A stretch of DNA of 8,795 bases from Betaproteobacteria bacterium SG8_40 (GTDB lineage Bacteria; Pseudomonadota; Gammaproteobacteria; Burkholderiales; Eutrophovitaceae). Positions 1-5,883 of this stretch are shown here, piece after piece (positions within the stretch are counted from its first letter, which is position 1; each line of letters begins with the position of its first letter). The notes under the pieces are model-generated. The model made no database searches. It saw only the letters and a list, made by a program, of their open reading frames with translations, and had not been told where the DNA came from. The position numbers and the translations under genes are program-made. The stretch is taken from contig LJTS01000100.1 of NCBI GenBank assembly GCA_001304425.1, positions 1 through 8,795 of the forward strand, given 5' to 3'.

Positions 1-1242
1 GCGCGCATCGTCCAGGGCATGAGCGGCGCCTTCCTGATTCCGCTGTCGCTGGCGATCATTCTCGATACGTTCCCGCCCGAGCAGCATGCCAAGGCGATGG
101 CGTACTGGGGCATCGGTTCGGTATGCGGTGCCGTGATGGGGCCGACGCTGGGCGGTTATCTGACCGAATACCTTTCCTGGCGCTACATTTTCTATATCAA
201 CGTGCCGTTTGGCCTGATCGCGCTGATCGGGGTTGTGCTGTTCTTGCCGGAGACGGAGCGCGACAAGACGAAGAAACTCGACTGGTTCGGTTTTCTGACT
301 CTCGCCATTGGCATCGGCGCGCTGCAAATGATGCTCGACCGCGGCCAGCGTCTTGACTGGTTCGAGTCGGGCGAGATCATCTTCGAGGCATGCCTGGCGG
401 CGATTTCCCTGTACATGTTCAACATGCACGTGATGACGCGCCGGGAGCCGTTCCTCGATCCGCGATTGTTCGTGCAGAGGAACTTCTTTATCGCGATGGT
501 GCTGATTTCCTTCTACGGCTTGCTGACGGTGCCGCCGATGGTGATGATGCCCGCGTTCCTCGAGCACATTCGCGGCTACTCGATCGATACGGTGGGGTTG
601 CTGCAGTCACCCAGGGGTGTGGGCATCCTGCTGGCATTGTTCATCACGGGACGCATATCCAACCGGGTCGATCCGCGATGGATGATCCTGTTCGGCCTGT
701 TCTGCCTCGGCGTGTCTACCGGCGCGATGGCACTCTGGAACATCAACGTCGGTACCTGGTCGATTGTCTGGACCGGATTCATTCAGGGGATAGGCGCGGG
801 TGTCATCCTCGTACCCGTTCAGATGTGTGCCTTCTCAATGCTGCCGGCGCGACAACGAAACGAAGGCACGGCGGTATTCAACCTGGTACGCACGATGTTC
901 AGCAGTATCGGGGTGTCGATCACCCTGGCGGTGTTTGTCTATGTGGGCGCTACGGGACGGGCCGAACTGGTCGAGCACATCACGCCATTCAACCAGGCAT
1001 TGCAGTATCTGGATCACGCCGGGGGTTACACCACGGGCAGCGAGCAAGGGCTGGCAGTGATCGGCCGCGAAATCGACAAACAGGCATCGATGCTCGGTTA
1101 CAACGCGAGCTTTCTGATGCTGGCCGTCGGTGCTTTCCTCGCAATGCCGCTGGTGTTTCTGATCGGGCGCGCCAAACCCGGTACCAAAGGGCGCGAGCAA
1201 GAGCAGTTCGAGAAGTCCGAACCGATCATGCTCGCGGAATAG
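1..1242 (+). CDS. DHA2-family (EmrB/QacA-like) MFS multidrug exporter, 5'-truncated by window edge
   Basis: This is an inner-membrane drug/proton antiporter of the 14-TM DHA2 branch of the major facilitator superfamily. The reading frame is open from base 1 and begins ARIVQGMSGAFLIPLS, the conserved R-x-x-QG stretch that normally lies about 100 residues into EmrB. The first TM helices and the true start are therefore outside the window; the Met at base 19 is internal. The motif-C-like segment GPTLGGYL followed by SWRYIFYINVPFG (bases about 139-213) is diagnostic of this family. A series of hydrophobic helices follows, ending in a charged hydrophilic tail (AKPGTKGREQEQFEKSE). About 413 residues are present against roughly 510 for family members. 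EmrB-type pumps usually work with an EmrA/HlyD periplasmic adaptor; if one exists here it would lie upstream. The substrate cannot be told from sequence. The stop is 21 bp from the stop of the convergent dehydrogenase. Confidence 0.93.
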   Translation, partial: ARIVQGMSGAFLIPLSLAIILDTFPPEQHAKAMAYWGIGSVCGAVMGPTLGGYLTEYLSWRYIFYINVPFGLIALIGVVLFLPETERDKTKKLDWFGFLTLAIGIGALQMMLDRGQRLDWFESGEIIFEACLAAISLYMFNMHVMTRREPFLDPRLFVQRNFFIAMVLISFYGLLTVPPMVMMPAFLEHIRGYSIDTVGLLQSPRGVGILLALFITGRISNRVDPRWMILFGLFCLGVSTGAMALWNINVGTWSIVWTGFIQGIGAGVILVPVQMCAFSMLPARQRNEGTAVFNLVRTMFSSIGVSITLAVFVYVGATGRAELVEHITPFNQALQYLDHAGGYTTGSEQGLAVIGREIDKQASMLGYNASFLMLAVGAFLAMPLVFLIGRAKPGTKGREQEQFEKSEPIMLAE

Positions 1243-1263
1243 GCGCGCGATCCTGCCGGAAGA

Positions 1264-2319
1264 TCAGCCGATCTCGGCCACCACGCGGCCGATGATTTTT
1301 CCGGCCTTGAGCTCGTCGAGCGTCCTGCTCACTTCGGACAGGGGACGTTTTTCGACGGGAATGGGCTTGAGCTTGCCTTCGCGAGCCAGTTTCACCACCT
1401 GTTTCAACTCGTCCACGGTACCGACATTGGAACCGCAAATCGTGAGCGCGCGCTGGACAACGGATACCAGCGATAGCGGAATTTCGCCGCCATAGAGCCC
1501 GACGAGAATGACCTTGCCGCCTTTGCGGATGCTCGACAGGGCCAGTGTTGCGGAGGGGGTGTTGTTGACAAGGTCGATCGCACCGAACAGCATGCCGCCA
1601 GCGATTTTTTGCAGTTGTCCGGCCGCGTCGGGGTCGTCGGCCTTGACGGTAGCGGCCGCACCTTCCTCACGGGCTGCCGGAAACTTGGACGGATCGATAT
1701 CGGCTGCGATGATCCGTTCGTGACCGAGCGCGCGCAGCATGCCGATGGTCATCAGCCCGAGGCCGCCGGCACCGATAACCGTTACCCATTCCTCGGCCGG
1801 TATCGGCGCCAGGGTTGACACCGCGGAATAGGTTGTCAGGCCTGAGCAGGCGAGCGTTGCCGCCCAGGCCGGATCGATGCCGCTGGCATCGACAAGATAG
1901 CGCGGGTGGGGGATCAGCAGATGGTCGGCGTAGCCGCCGGCGCTCTGCACACCCACCCAGCGTGGCGTCATGCAGTGATTGTCGCGGCCTTCGCGACAAC
2001 GCGCGCAATCGCCGCAGCCAATCCAGGGGCATACCAGCCGGTCCTTGCCAATCGGCACGTTGCCGGCATCGGGTCCCGCGGCAATGACGGTTCCGTAGGG
2101 CTCGTGCCCGAGGGTAATCGGCGGATTCATGCCGCGGTCGCTCATGTGAAAGCGTTTGCCGCCGCCCAGGTCGAAGTAGCCGTCGCGGATGTGTACGTCA
2201 CTGTGGCACACGCCGCAGTATTTGAGCTTGAGCAGCACCTCGCTGCCTTTGGGTACCGGCGTCGCGCGCTCCCTTGGCTGCAAGGGCTTTCCCCATTCGG
2301 TTACGTCGTAGCTGAGCAT
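1264..2319 (-). CDS. Zinc-dependent, NAD(P)-binding alcohol dehydrogenase (MDR family)
   Basis: This 351-residue medium-chain dehydrogenase, presumably cytosolic, oxidises alcohols or reduces aldehydes with a nicotinamide cofactor. The catalytic zinc ligands are visible: Cys38 (GVCHSD), His72 (GHE) and Cys158 (LACSGLTTY). The structural zinc site is C-x2-C-x2-C-x7-C at Cys102, 105, 108 and 116. The Rossmann motif GAGGLG (183-188) is followed by an acidic residue, Asp207 (AADIDP), where NAD-preferring enzymes bind the adenosine ribose, so NAD is the likelier cofactor. Between Cys38 and His72 the loop (FDLGGGKRFHMSDRGMNPP) is longer than in short ADHs. The start at 2319 is set by AAGGAG (2331-2326), six bases upstream. 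An in-frame start at 2493 would add 58 unfamily-like residues and run through the divergent promoter region. The gene is divergent from a CoA-ester lyase. Its substrate is unknown. Confidence 0.93.
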   Translation of the reverse strand: MLSYDVTEWGKPLQPRERATPVPKGSEVLLKLKYCGVCHSDVHIRDGYFDLGGGKRFHMSDRGMNPPITLGHEPYGTVIAAGPDAGNVPIGKDRLVCPWIGCGDCARCREGRDNHCMTPRWVGVQSAGGYADHLLIPHPRYLVDASGIDPAWAATLACSGLTTYSAVSTLAPIPAEEWVTVIGAGGLGLMTIGMLRALGHERIIAADIDPSKFPAAREEGAAATVKADDPDAAGQLQKIAGGMLFGAIDLVNNTPSATLALSSIRKGGKVILVGLYGGEIPLSLVSVVQRALTICGSNVGTVDELKQVVKLAREGKLKPIPVEKRPLSEVSRTLDELKAGKIIGRVVAEIG

Positions 2320-2391
2320 GCGTTTCTCCTTGTTGTTTGTCACGGTTCCGTTCAGGCAGGACGGACGGGTCCCGTGTGCCGCCACACTCGC

Positions 2392-2420
2392 AGCATATGA
2401 CGAAATCAGGTTCCGGTAAA
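2392..2420 (-). promoter_or_regulatory. Candidate sigma70 promoter for the alcohol dehydrogenase
   Basis: Read on the minus strand, TTTACC (2420-2415) and TATGCT (2397-2392) each match four of six consensus bases at the ideal 17-bp spacing. This predicts a transcript start near 2385 and a leader of about 65 bases ending in the strong AAGGAG site. It is a pattern match only. The 10-bp inverted repeat at 2423-2446 lies directly upstream of the -35 box. Confidence 0.35.
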
Positions 2421-2422
2421 TC

Positions 2423-2446
2423 GGCTCGCCGGTATCCCGGCGAGCC
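2423..2446. promoter_or_regulatory. Perfect 10-bp inverted repeat (candidate shared operator)
   Basis: GGCTCGCCGG (2423-2432) and CCGGCGAGCC (2437-2446) are perfectly complementary around a 4-base centre, TATC. The element lies between the divergent dehydrogenase and lyase genes, between the two candidate promoters. Neither strand has a T-run after it, so it is not an intrinsic terminator. A dimeric regulator site serving both genes is the natural reading. No regulator gene is visible in the window. Confidence 0.5.
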
Positions 2447-2464
2447 ATGCTCACACTGCCGAGG

Positions 2465-2493
2465 TTGGCGGTGATCGCCGGTGACGTTAGCAT
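2465..2493 (+). promoter_or_regulatory. Candidate sigma70 promoter for the CoA-ester lyase
   Basis: TTGGCG (2465-2470) and TAGCAT (2488-2493) each match four of six consensus bases and are separated by 17 bp. This predicts a start near 2500 and a short leader carrying the AAGGAG at 2508-2513. The inverted repeat at 2423-2446 would be centred about 65 bp upstream of that start, a position typical of activator sites. It is a pattern match only. Confidence 0.35.
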
Positions 2494-2525
2494 GTAAATC
2501 TCGCAAAAAGGAGTCAGATAGTCCG

Positions 2526-3401
2526 ATGCCCAGTCCCGAAAAATCCATTCGCCCCCGCCGCAGCCTGCTTTTCGTTCCGGGATTGAGGCCTGACCGATAC
2601 CGCAAGGCGCTCGATGCCGGGGCCGACATCGTCTGTATTGATCTCGAGGATGCAGTTGCCGGTCCCCGCAAGTCCGAGGCGCGTGAGCTGACGATGCCGC
2701 TGTTTGCCGGGGACTCGCATCCGCATGTCGAGCGTATGGTGCGTATCAACGGGTTGTCCACGCCGGACGGACTGAAAGATCTGAGCGCCATTATCGAGTC
2801 GGACAACCCGCCACCGTCGATCATGATTCCGAAAATCCGCTCGGCCGAAGAGGTACAGCTTATCGAAACCCTGTTGTCGACAGGCGCGGCCCGGGCGGTG
2901 CGTTTCTGCGTGATTGTCGAGACCAACGATGCGCTGGAACGCGCAGCGGACATCGCGCGTTCGTCGCAACGCGTCGATTCAATGATATTGGGCGCAGTTG
3001 ACATGTCTGCCGACCTGCGCTGCGAGAAAGCATGGGAGCCGTTGCTATACACGCGCTCGCGTTTGGTGCACGCGGCCGCCGCGGCGGGCATCGATCTGCT
3101 CGATGTGCCGTATCTGAACCTGGACGATCCGGACGGCTTGCAGGAAGAGGCGAGCCGCTGCGCGCGCCTGGGTTTTACCGGAAAGGCCTCGATTCACCCG
3201 AACCAGATCCCGATCATCAACGCCGTATTCACGCCTGATGCGGCGACGGTCGAAAAAGCGCGCAAGATATGTTCGGCTTTCGAGAACGACGATACGGGCC
3301 TGGTGGTAGTGGACGGCGAGTTGATCGAGCTGCCCGTTGTACGGTCGATGTATCGCGTGCTGGCGGTCGCTGAGCGAAATGCTGGCGGAAGCCGAGGCTG
3401 A
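2526..3401 (+). CDS. HpcH/HpaI aldolase/citrate lyase (CitE-like) family CoA-ester lyase
   Basis: This 291-residue TIM-barrel enzyme belongs to the CitE/malyl-CoA lyase family, whose members make or cleave beta-hydroxyacyl-CoA esters (citryl-, malyl- or citramalyl-CoA) with Mg2+. Family landmarks appear in order: RRSLLFVPG (11-19), DLEDAV (39-44), the substrate Arg in VRIN (Arg73), IPKIRSAEE (101-109), the metal ligands Glu132 (VETNDAL) and Asp159 (GAVDMSADL), and GKASIHPNQ (219-227). The length suits CitE-like stand-alone proteins. No citrate lyase alpha, gamma or acyl-carrier genes are nearby, so it is not a citrate lyase complex subunit, and the exact substrate is unresolved. The ATG at 2526 is chosen because family homology begins right after it. 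AAGGAG (2508-2513) stands 12 bases upstream, a slightly long gap. A GTG at 2481 would add 15 residues. The gene is divergent from the alcohol dehydrogenase, suggesting shared control. Confidence 0.92.
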   Translation: MPSPEKSIRPRRSLLFVPGLRPDRYRKALDAGADIVCIDLEDAVAGPRKSEARELTMPLFAGDSHPHVERMVRINGLSTPDGLKDLSAIIESDNPPPSIMIPKIRSAEEVQLIETLLSTGAARAVRFCVIVETNDALERAADIARSSQRVDSMILGAVDMSADLRCEKAWEPLLYTRSRLVHAAAAAGIDLLDVPYLNLDDPDGLQEEASRCARLGFTGKASIHPNQIPIINAVFTPDAATVEKARKICSAFENDDTGLVVVDGELIELPVVRSMYRVLAVAERNAGGSRG

Positions 3402-3550
3402 TCGATTGTAACGACGCTACGCTTCGTTCAAACCAGGGTGCGGCGCTTGTGCTGATGTGCCCAAATGTGACGCATGCCATATGCATGGCGCGCAGGCAAC
3501 TCCGGCATTCGACTGTGCGGTGAAAAGGCTGATAGAGGAAAAAGCGGGCA

Positions 3551-3596
3551 GATGTGCAAGCCGGGTGGCAAAAACTCCCGGCCACTATCGCACATC
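3551..3596. repeat. Structured element, copy 1 (two-stem hairpin)
   Basis: Outer stem: GATGTGC (3551-3557) pairs perfectly with GCACATC (3590-3596). Inner stem: CCGGG (3561-3565) pairs with CCCGG (3577-3581). The terminal loop is TGGCAAAAACT, and an uneven internal loop separates the stems (AAG on one side, CCACTATC on the other). The 40-base core 3557-3596 is 33/40 identical to 3646-3685. Strand and function are unknown. It could be a small RNA, a leader structure for the downstream glutathione S-transferase, or a dispersed palindromic repeat. Confidence 0.6.
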
Positions 3597-3639
3597 CGCG
3601 TCCGCCGACAACCGCTGGTACAGAGAAGAGCAGGGGGGT

Positions 3640-3685
3640 AACGCACAAGTCGGGTGGCAACGACTCCCGACCACTATTGCGCGTC
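3640..3685. repeat. Structured element, copy 2 (two-stem hairpin)
   Basis: This is the second copy, 89 bp after the first. The inner stem is TCGGG (3650-3654) with CCCGA (3666-3670), a compensated C-G to T-A change relative to copy 1. In the outer stem five of seven positions pair: 3641-3684, 3642-3683, 3643-3682, 3644-3681 and 3646-3679. Two of these are C-G where copy 1 has T-A. The remaining two positions (3640/3685 and 3645/3680) are A-C mismatches. Flanking GGGGGG (3633-3638) and the CCCTCCCC run near 3690-3697 may lengthen the stem. The conserved unpaired parts are TGGCAA, ACT and CCACTAT. Confidence 0.6.
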
Positions 3686-3909
3686 TCAACCCTCCCCGCG
3701 AGGCATACAATCGCAATTGACATGCCAGCGCTGAGCGGCGCGAAGACCGCGTCAGTGGCGCTATGCACGGCGGCGGAGCCGGCGAAATTGAGCGCCGCCG
3801 GCGGAATTGACGACACCGGCGTCGAATTTCCGGCAGCGAGCGCTTGTTCGGGCCCGCCCGGCTGATGGCAGACCCGGCCATCGCTATGGTACTTCCAGCC
3901 GCAAAACGG

Positions 3910-3951
3910 GTGTGCGGGAACCGGTGTGTGAGAACCGGTGTGTGACAACCA
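3910..3951 (+). repeat. Three tandem 14-bp direct repeats abutting the GST ribosome-binding site
   Basis: Units are GTGTGCGGGAACCG (3910-3923), GTGTGTGAGAACCG (3924-3937) and GTGTGTGACAACCA (3938-3951). Adjacent units differ at two positions each. The last base of unit three is the first base of the AGGGAG Shine-Dalgarno sequence. The array lies outside the coding region and is not a multiple of three. It could be a replication-slippage tract that tunes the leader, or a set of stacked protein-binding sites. Confidence 0.75.
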
Positions 3952-3965
3952 GGGAGACTCTGATC

Positions 3966-4592
3966 ATGAAGCTGATTATTGCCAGACCCAGCCCCTATGC
4001 GCGAAAGGCGCGGGTGGCATTGCAGGAAAAGAAGATTGATTGCGAGATCGTCGTCGAGAATCCATGGCTGCCGCAGACCAGGATCAACGACGCGAATCCG
4101 CTTGGCAAGGTGCCGGCGCTGGTTCTTGACGATGGCAGTGTCATTCACGATTCGAAAGTGATTTTCGAGTACCTGGAAACGCTGGAAACGCCTCCCCCGT
4201 TGATCCCGGCCGATGCGTCAGCGCGTATTACCCATAAACAGATCGAGGCGATCGCGGACGGGATCTGTGACGCGGTCGTGTTGATCGCTCTCGAAGGCGC
4301 GCGTGCGGAAGACAAGCGCAGTGAAGACTGGATCGAGCGTCAGCACAAGAAAATTGTTGCAGGCGTTGGCGAGCTGGAGCGATTGCTTGGCCAGCGTGAG
4401 TGGTTTACGGATTTTGGTTTCGGGCTTGCGGAAATTGCCAGCGTCTGCGCGCTCGAATACATCGACTTTCGCTATCCGCGGTTTCAGTGGCGCGACTCCG
4501 CGCCAGGTCTCATCGGATTACAGGAGCGTGTCTCGGCACGGCCCTCGTTTGTTGCGACGGTACCCGCGCCACAGGTGCTGCCCGCGTTGTAG
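3966..4592 (+). CDS. Glutathione S-transferase family protein (YibF-like)
   Basis: This 208-residue cytosolic protein has an N-terminal thioredoxin-fold domain (about 1-75) and an all-helical C-terminal domain (about 85-200). GSTs conjugate glutathione to electrophiles or act as thiol reductases. The N-terminus MKLIIARPSPYARKARVALQ carries the Ser-Pro (9-10) expected at the active-site position. NPLGKVPALV contains the invariant cis-proline (Val49-Pro50), and HDSKVIFEYLE gives Asp62-Ser63, the gamma-glutamyl-binding pair. In the helical domain the N-capping box, usually S/T-x-x-D (as in SLAD), reads GLAE (153-156), so both capping residues are altered. The ATG at 3966 is chosen because family homology starts there; AGGGAG (3951-3956) lies nine bases upstream. 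An in-frame extension to 3807 would translate the tandem repeats and is unlikely. The gene appears monocistronic and is followed by a candidate terminator. The substrate is unknown. Confidence 0.92.
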   Translation: MKLIIARPSPYARKARVALQEKKIDCEIVVENPWLPQTRINDANPLGKVPALVLDDGSVIHDSKVIFEYLETLETPPPLIPADASARITHKQIEAIADGICDAVVLIALEGARAEDKRSEDWIERQHKKIVAGVGELERLLGQREWFTDFGFGLAEIASVCALEYIDFRYPRFQWRDSAPGLIGLQERVSARPSFVATVPAPQVLPAL

Positions 4593-4635
4593 TCGCGAAC
4601 CAACATCGGCGATGCGGCTCCCGCATTTGGGGAGT

Positions 4636-4673
4636 CGACGCGCTGGTTTGATTGCGCGTTGGTTGTTCTGTTT
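4636..4673 (+). terminator. Candidate intrinsic terminator after the GST gene
   Basis: CGACGCGC (4636-4643) pairs with GCGCGTTG (4654-4661), an 8-bp stem with one G-T wobble and a 10-base loop. It is followed by a T-rich tract, GTTGTTCTGTTT (4662-4673). It sits 44 bp past the glutathione S-transferase stop, in the gap between convergent genes. A second hairpin lies just before it (ATGCGG 4612-4617 / CCGCAT 4621-4626), and a 7-bp arm pair (AACCAAC 4598-4604 / GTTGGTT 4658-4664) could compete with it. The T-tract is interrupted by G, so efficiency is doubtful. Confidence 0.45.
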
Positions 4674-4681
4674 GCCGGGCG

Positions 4682-5881
4682 TCAGTTGATGATGCGTATG
4701 TTGCGAGCGAGCCAGATCGCCGTGAAAGTGCAGCCTACGGCAATCAGGCCGCTGATCCAGTATCCGGTGAGCTGGCCTGATGCCGTGTGGCCGATGATGA
4801 AGCCGGACGACAGCGATGCGGCGCTCGAACCGAGTTGCTGTATCGCCGAGTTGAAGCTCATGAATGCGCCGCGCAAGGCCGGTTGCGATGCGCCGGTTAC
4901 GATCGCCATCGCCGGCACGAAGCGTCCGGACACGAAGACCATGAACAGGACCATCGTGCCGATGGCGACCCACACCGGCGCCGCGGGCAGATTGGTCGTG
5001 AGCAGTAGCGGAACTACCGAGATGCTCGAAATGATCGTAAACATCCGGTACTTCCCGTGACGGTCGGACATGCGCCCCCACAAGCGCGAGGTGTACACCG
5101 TGGCGGCACCGCCAAACAGATACAGCAATGGCAAATCGGTTTCGGCGAGGCCGACGTTGGCGACCATGTAGGGGGCGATGAACGGAATCACCGAGAAACC
5201 GCCGAAGATCATGACTGCCGTCAGTGTCAGCGCGCGCAAGTGATTGGCATCGGAGAAAACGGCGATCGCCTGACGCATCGGGTGCCGCGACCGCGCCTGG
5301 GCGACATGAGCGTCCATGCGCGGCAGCAGCCACGTTGCCAAAACGAGGACGGCCAGCGACACCGCCGCCAGAAAGACGAATGGCGCGCGCCAGTCGAATA
5401 TGTTGGCCAGGGTCAGCCCGAGCGGCACGCCTGCCACGGCCGAAATCGGGAAGGCGGTCATGACAATGCCCATTGCCGTGCCGCGGCGCGCGTCGGGTAC
5501 GACGTCGCCGACAATCGAATACACTGCCGCGCCGGCAATGCCGCCGAACGCTCCGGTGACGGTACGCGCCGCCAGCAGCCAGCCGAAATCAGGTGCCGCG
5601 GCGCATAACAGCGTCGATGCGGCGAAGCCGCCATAGATCAGCAGCAGCGCACGCCTGCGGTCGAAACGGTCTACGTAGAAGCCGCACAGTACCGAGGCTA
5701 CCGCGGCGGACAGAGTGTAGGCGGACACCAGTATTGCGAACTGCGCCGGACTGATGTCCCAGATGCGCATGAACTGGGGGCCCAGAGGCATCAGGACCAT
5801 GAAGTCCATCAAATGCGTGAACTGGACTCCCAGCAGGATCAGGAGGACGGATCGTTCCCGCAGTGCCGCGTCTGGCGGCAT
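4682..5881 (-). CDS. MFS transporter, 12-TM DHA1-like efflux family
   Basis: This 399-residue inner-membrane transporter resembles sugar/drug efflux proteins of the AraJ/YdhP type. Motif A lies between TM2 and TM3 (GFYVDRFDRRRALL, from Gly67). The TM4 arginine signature is ARTVTGAFGG (Arg106, Gly110), and a degenerate motif C with a WRAPF end (AVAGVPLGLT to about 167) closes the first half. A central hydrophilic loop (about 190-208) precedes the second six helices. It is the second gene of a minus-strand pair. Its ATG begins two bases after the TGA of the monooxygenase, and an in-frame TTG at 5887 would instead overlap that stop (TTGA). Neither start has a clear Shine-Dalgarno sequence, so translation probably depends on ribosomes finishing the upstream gene. 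The pairing suggests that the transporter handles a substrate or product of the monooxygenase, which is inference. Substrate unknown. Confidence 0.9.
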   Translation of the reverse strand: MPPDAALRERSVLLILLGVQFTHLMDFMVLMPLGPQFMRIWDISPAQFAILVSAYTLSAAVASVLCGFYVDRFDRRRALLLIYGGFAASTLLCAAAPDFGWLLAARTVTGAFGGIAGAAVYSIVGDVVPDARRGTAMGIVMTAFPISAVAGVPLGLTLANIFDWRAPFVFLAAVSLAVLVLATWLLPRMDAHVAQARSRHPMRQAIAVFSDANHLRALTLTAVMIFGGFSVIPFIAPYMVANVGLAETDLPLLYLFGGAATVYTSRLWGRMSDRHGKYRMFTIISSISVVPLLLTTNLPAAPVWVAIGTMVLFMVFVSGRFVPAMAIVTGASQPALRGAFMSFNSAIQQLGSSAASLSSGFIIGHTASGQLTGYWISGLIAVGCTFTAIWLARNIRIIN

Positions 5882-5883
5882 GT

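Larger units (their letters stand above)
3402..3965. other. 564-bp gene-free region with structured repeats
   Basis: No convincing protein gene lies here. The open frames crossing it have no good ribosome-binding site or family signature, and one overlaps the lyase antisense. It contains a weak imperfect hairpin just after the lyase stop (AACGA 3410-3414 / TCGTT 3424-3428, no T-run), the two paired structured elements at 3551-3596 and 3640-3685, a lone -10-like TACAAT at 3706-3711 and TTGACA at 3717-3722 that do not form a spaced pair, and the triple 14-bp repeat at 3910-3951. It probably carries the glutathione S-transferase promoter, but I cannot place one with confidence. Confidence 0.6.

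Noticed and set aside
1261..1274. AGATC/GATCT hairpin between exporter and dehydrogenase as a terminator
   Set aside because: The stem is only 5 bp with no T-run on either strand, and it overlaps the dehydrogenase stop region.
390..1295. 301-residue open frame inside the exporter gene
   Set aside because: It is a shadow frame of the EmrB-like gene, rich in Arg and Gly, as expected from GC-rich frame shifting, with no domain.
2320..2493. N-terminal extension of the alcohol dehydrogenase
   Set aside because: Family homology begins at the ATG at 2319, which has AAGGAG six bases upstream. The extension would translate that site and the inverted repeat.
2198..3091. 297-residue minus-strand open frame
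   Set aside because: It is antisense to the lyase and overlaps the start of the dehydrogenase in another frame, with no recognisable family.
3551..3685. Guanidine-II (mini-ykkC) riboswitch for the paired hairpins
   Set aside because: That class needs two small hairpins with ACGR loops. These have 11-base TGGCAA-type loops and larger two-part stems.
3457..3720. 87-residue plus-strand open frame over the structured elements
   Set aside because: It has no ribosome-binding site and its content follows the repeats. The copies are 89 bp apart, not a multiple of three, so they are not a protein repeat.
3229..3948. 239-residue minus-strand open frame
   Set aside because: It overlaps the lyase end antisense and then runs through the repeat region, with no family signature. 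The similar peptides in different frames come from the duplicated nucleotide element.
3910..3951. CRISPR array
   Set aside because: The 14-bp units are directly adjacent with no spacers, and no cas genes are present.
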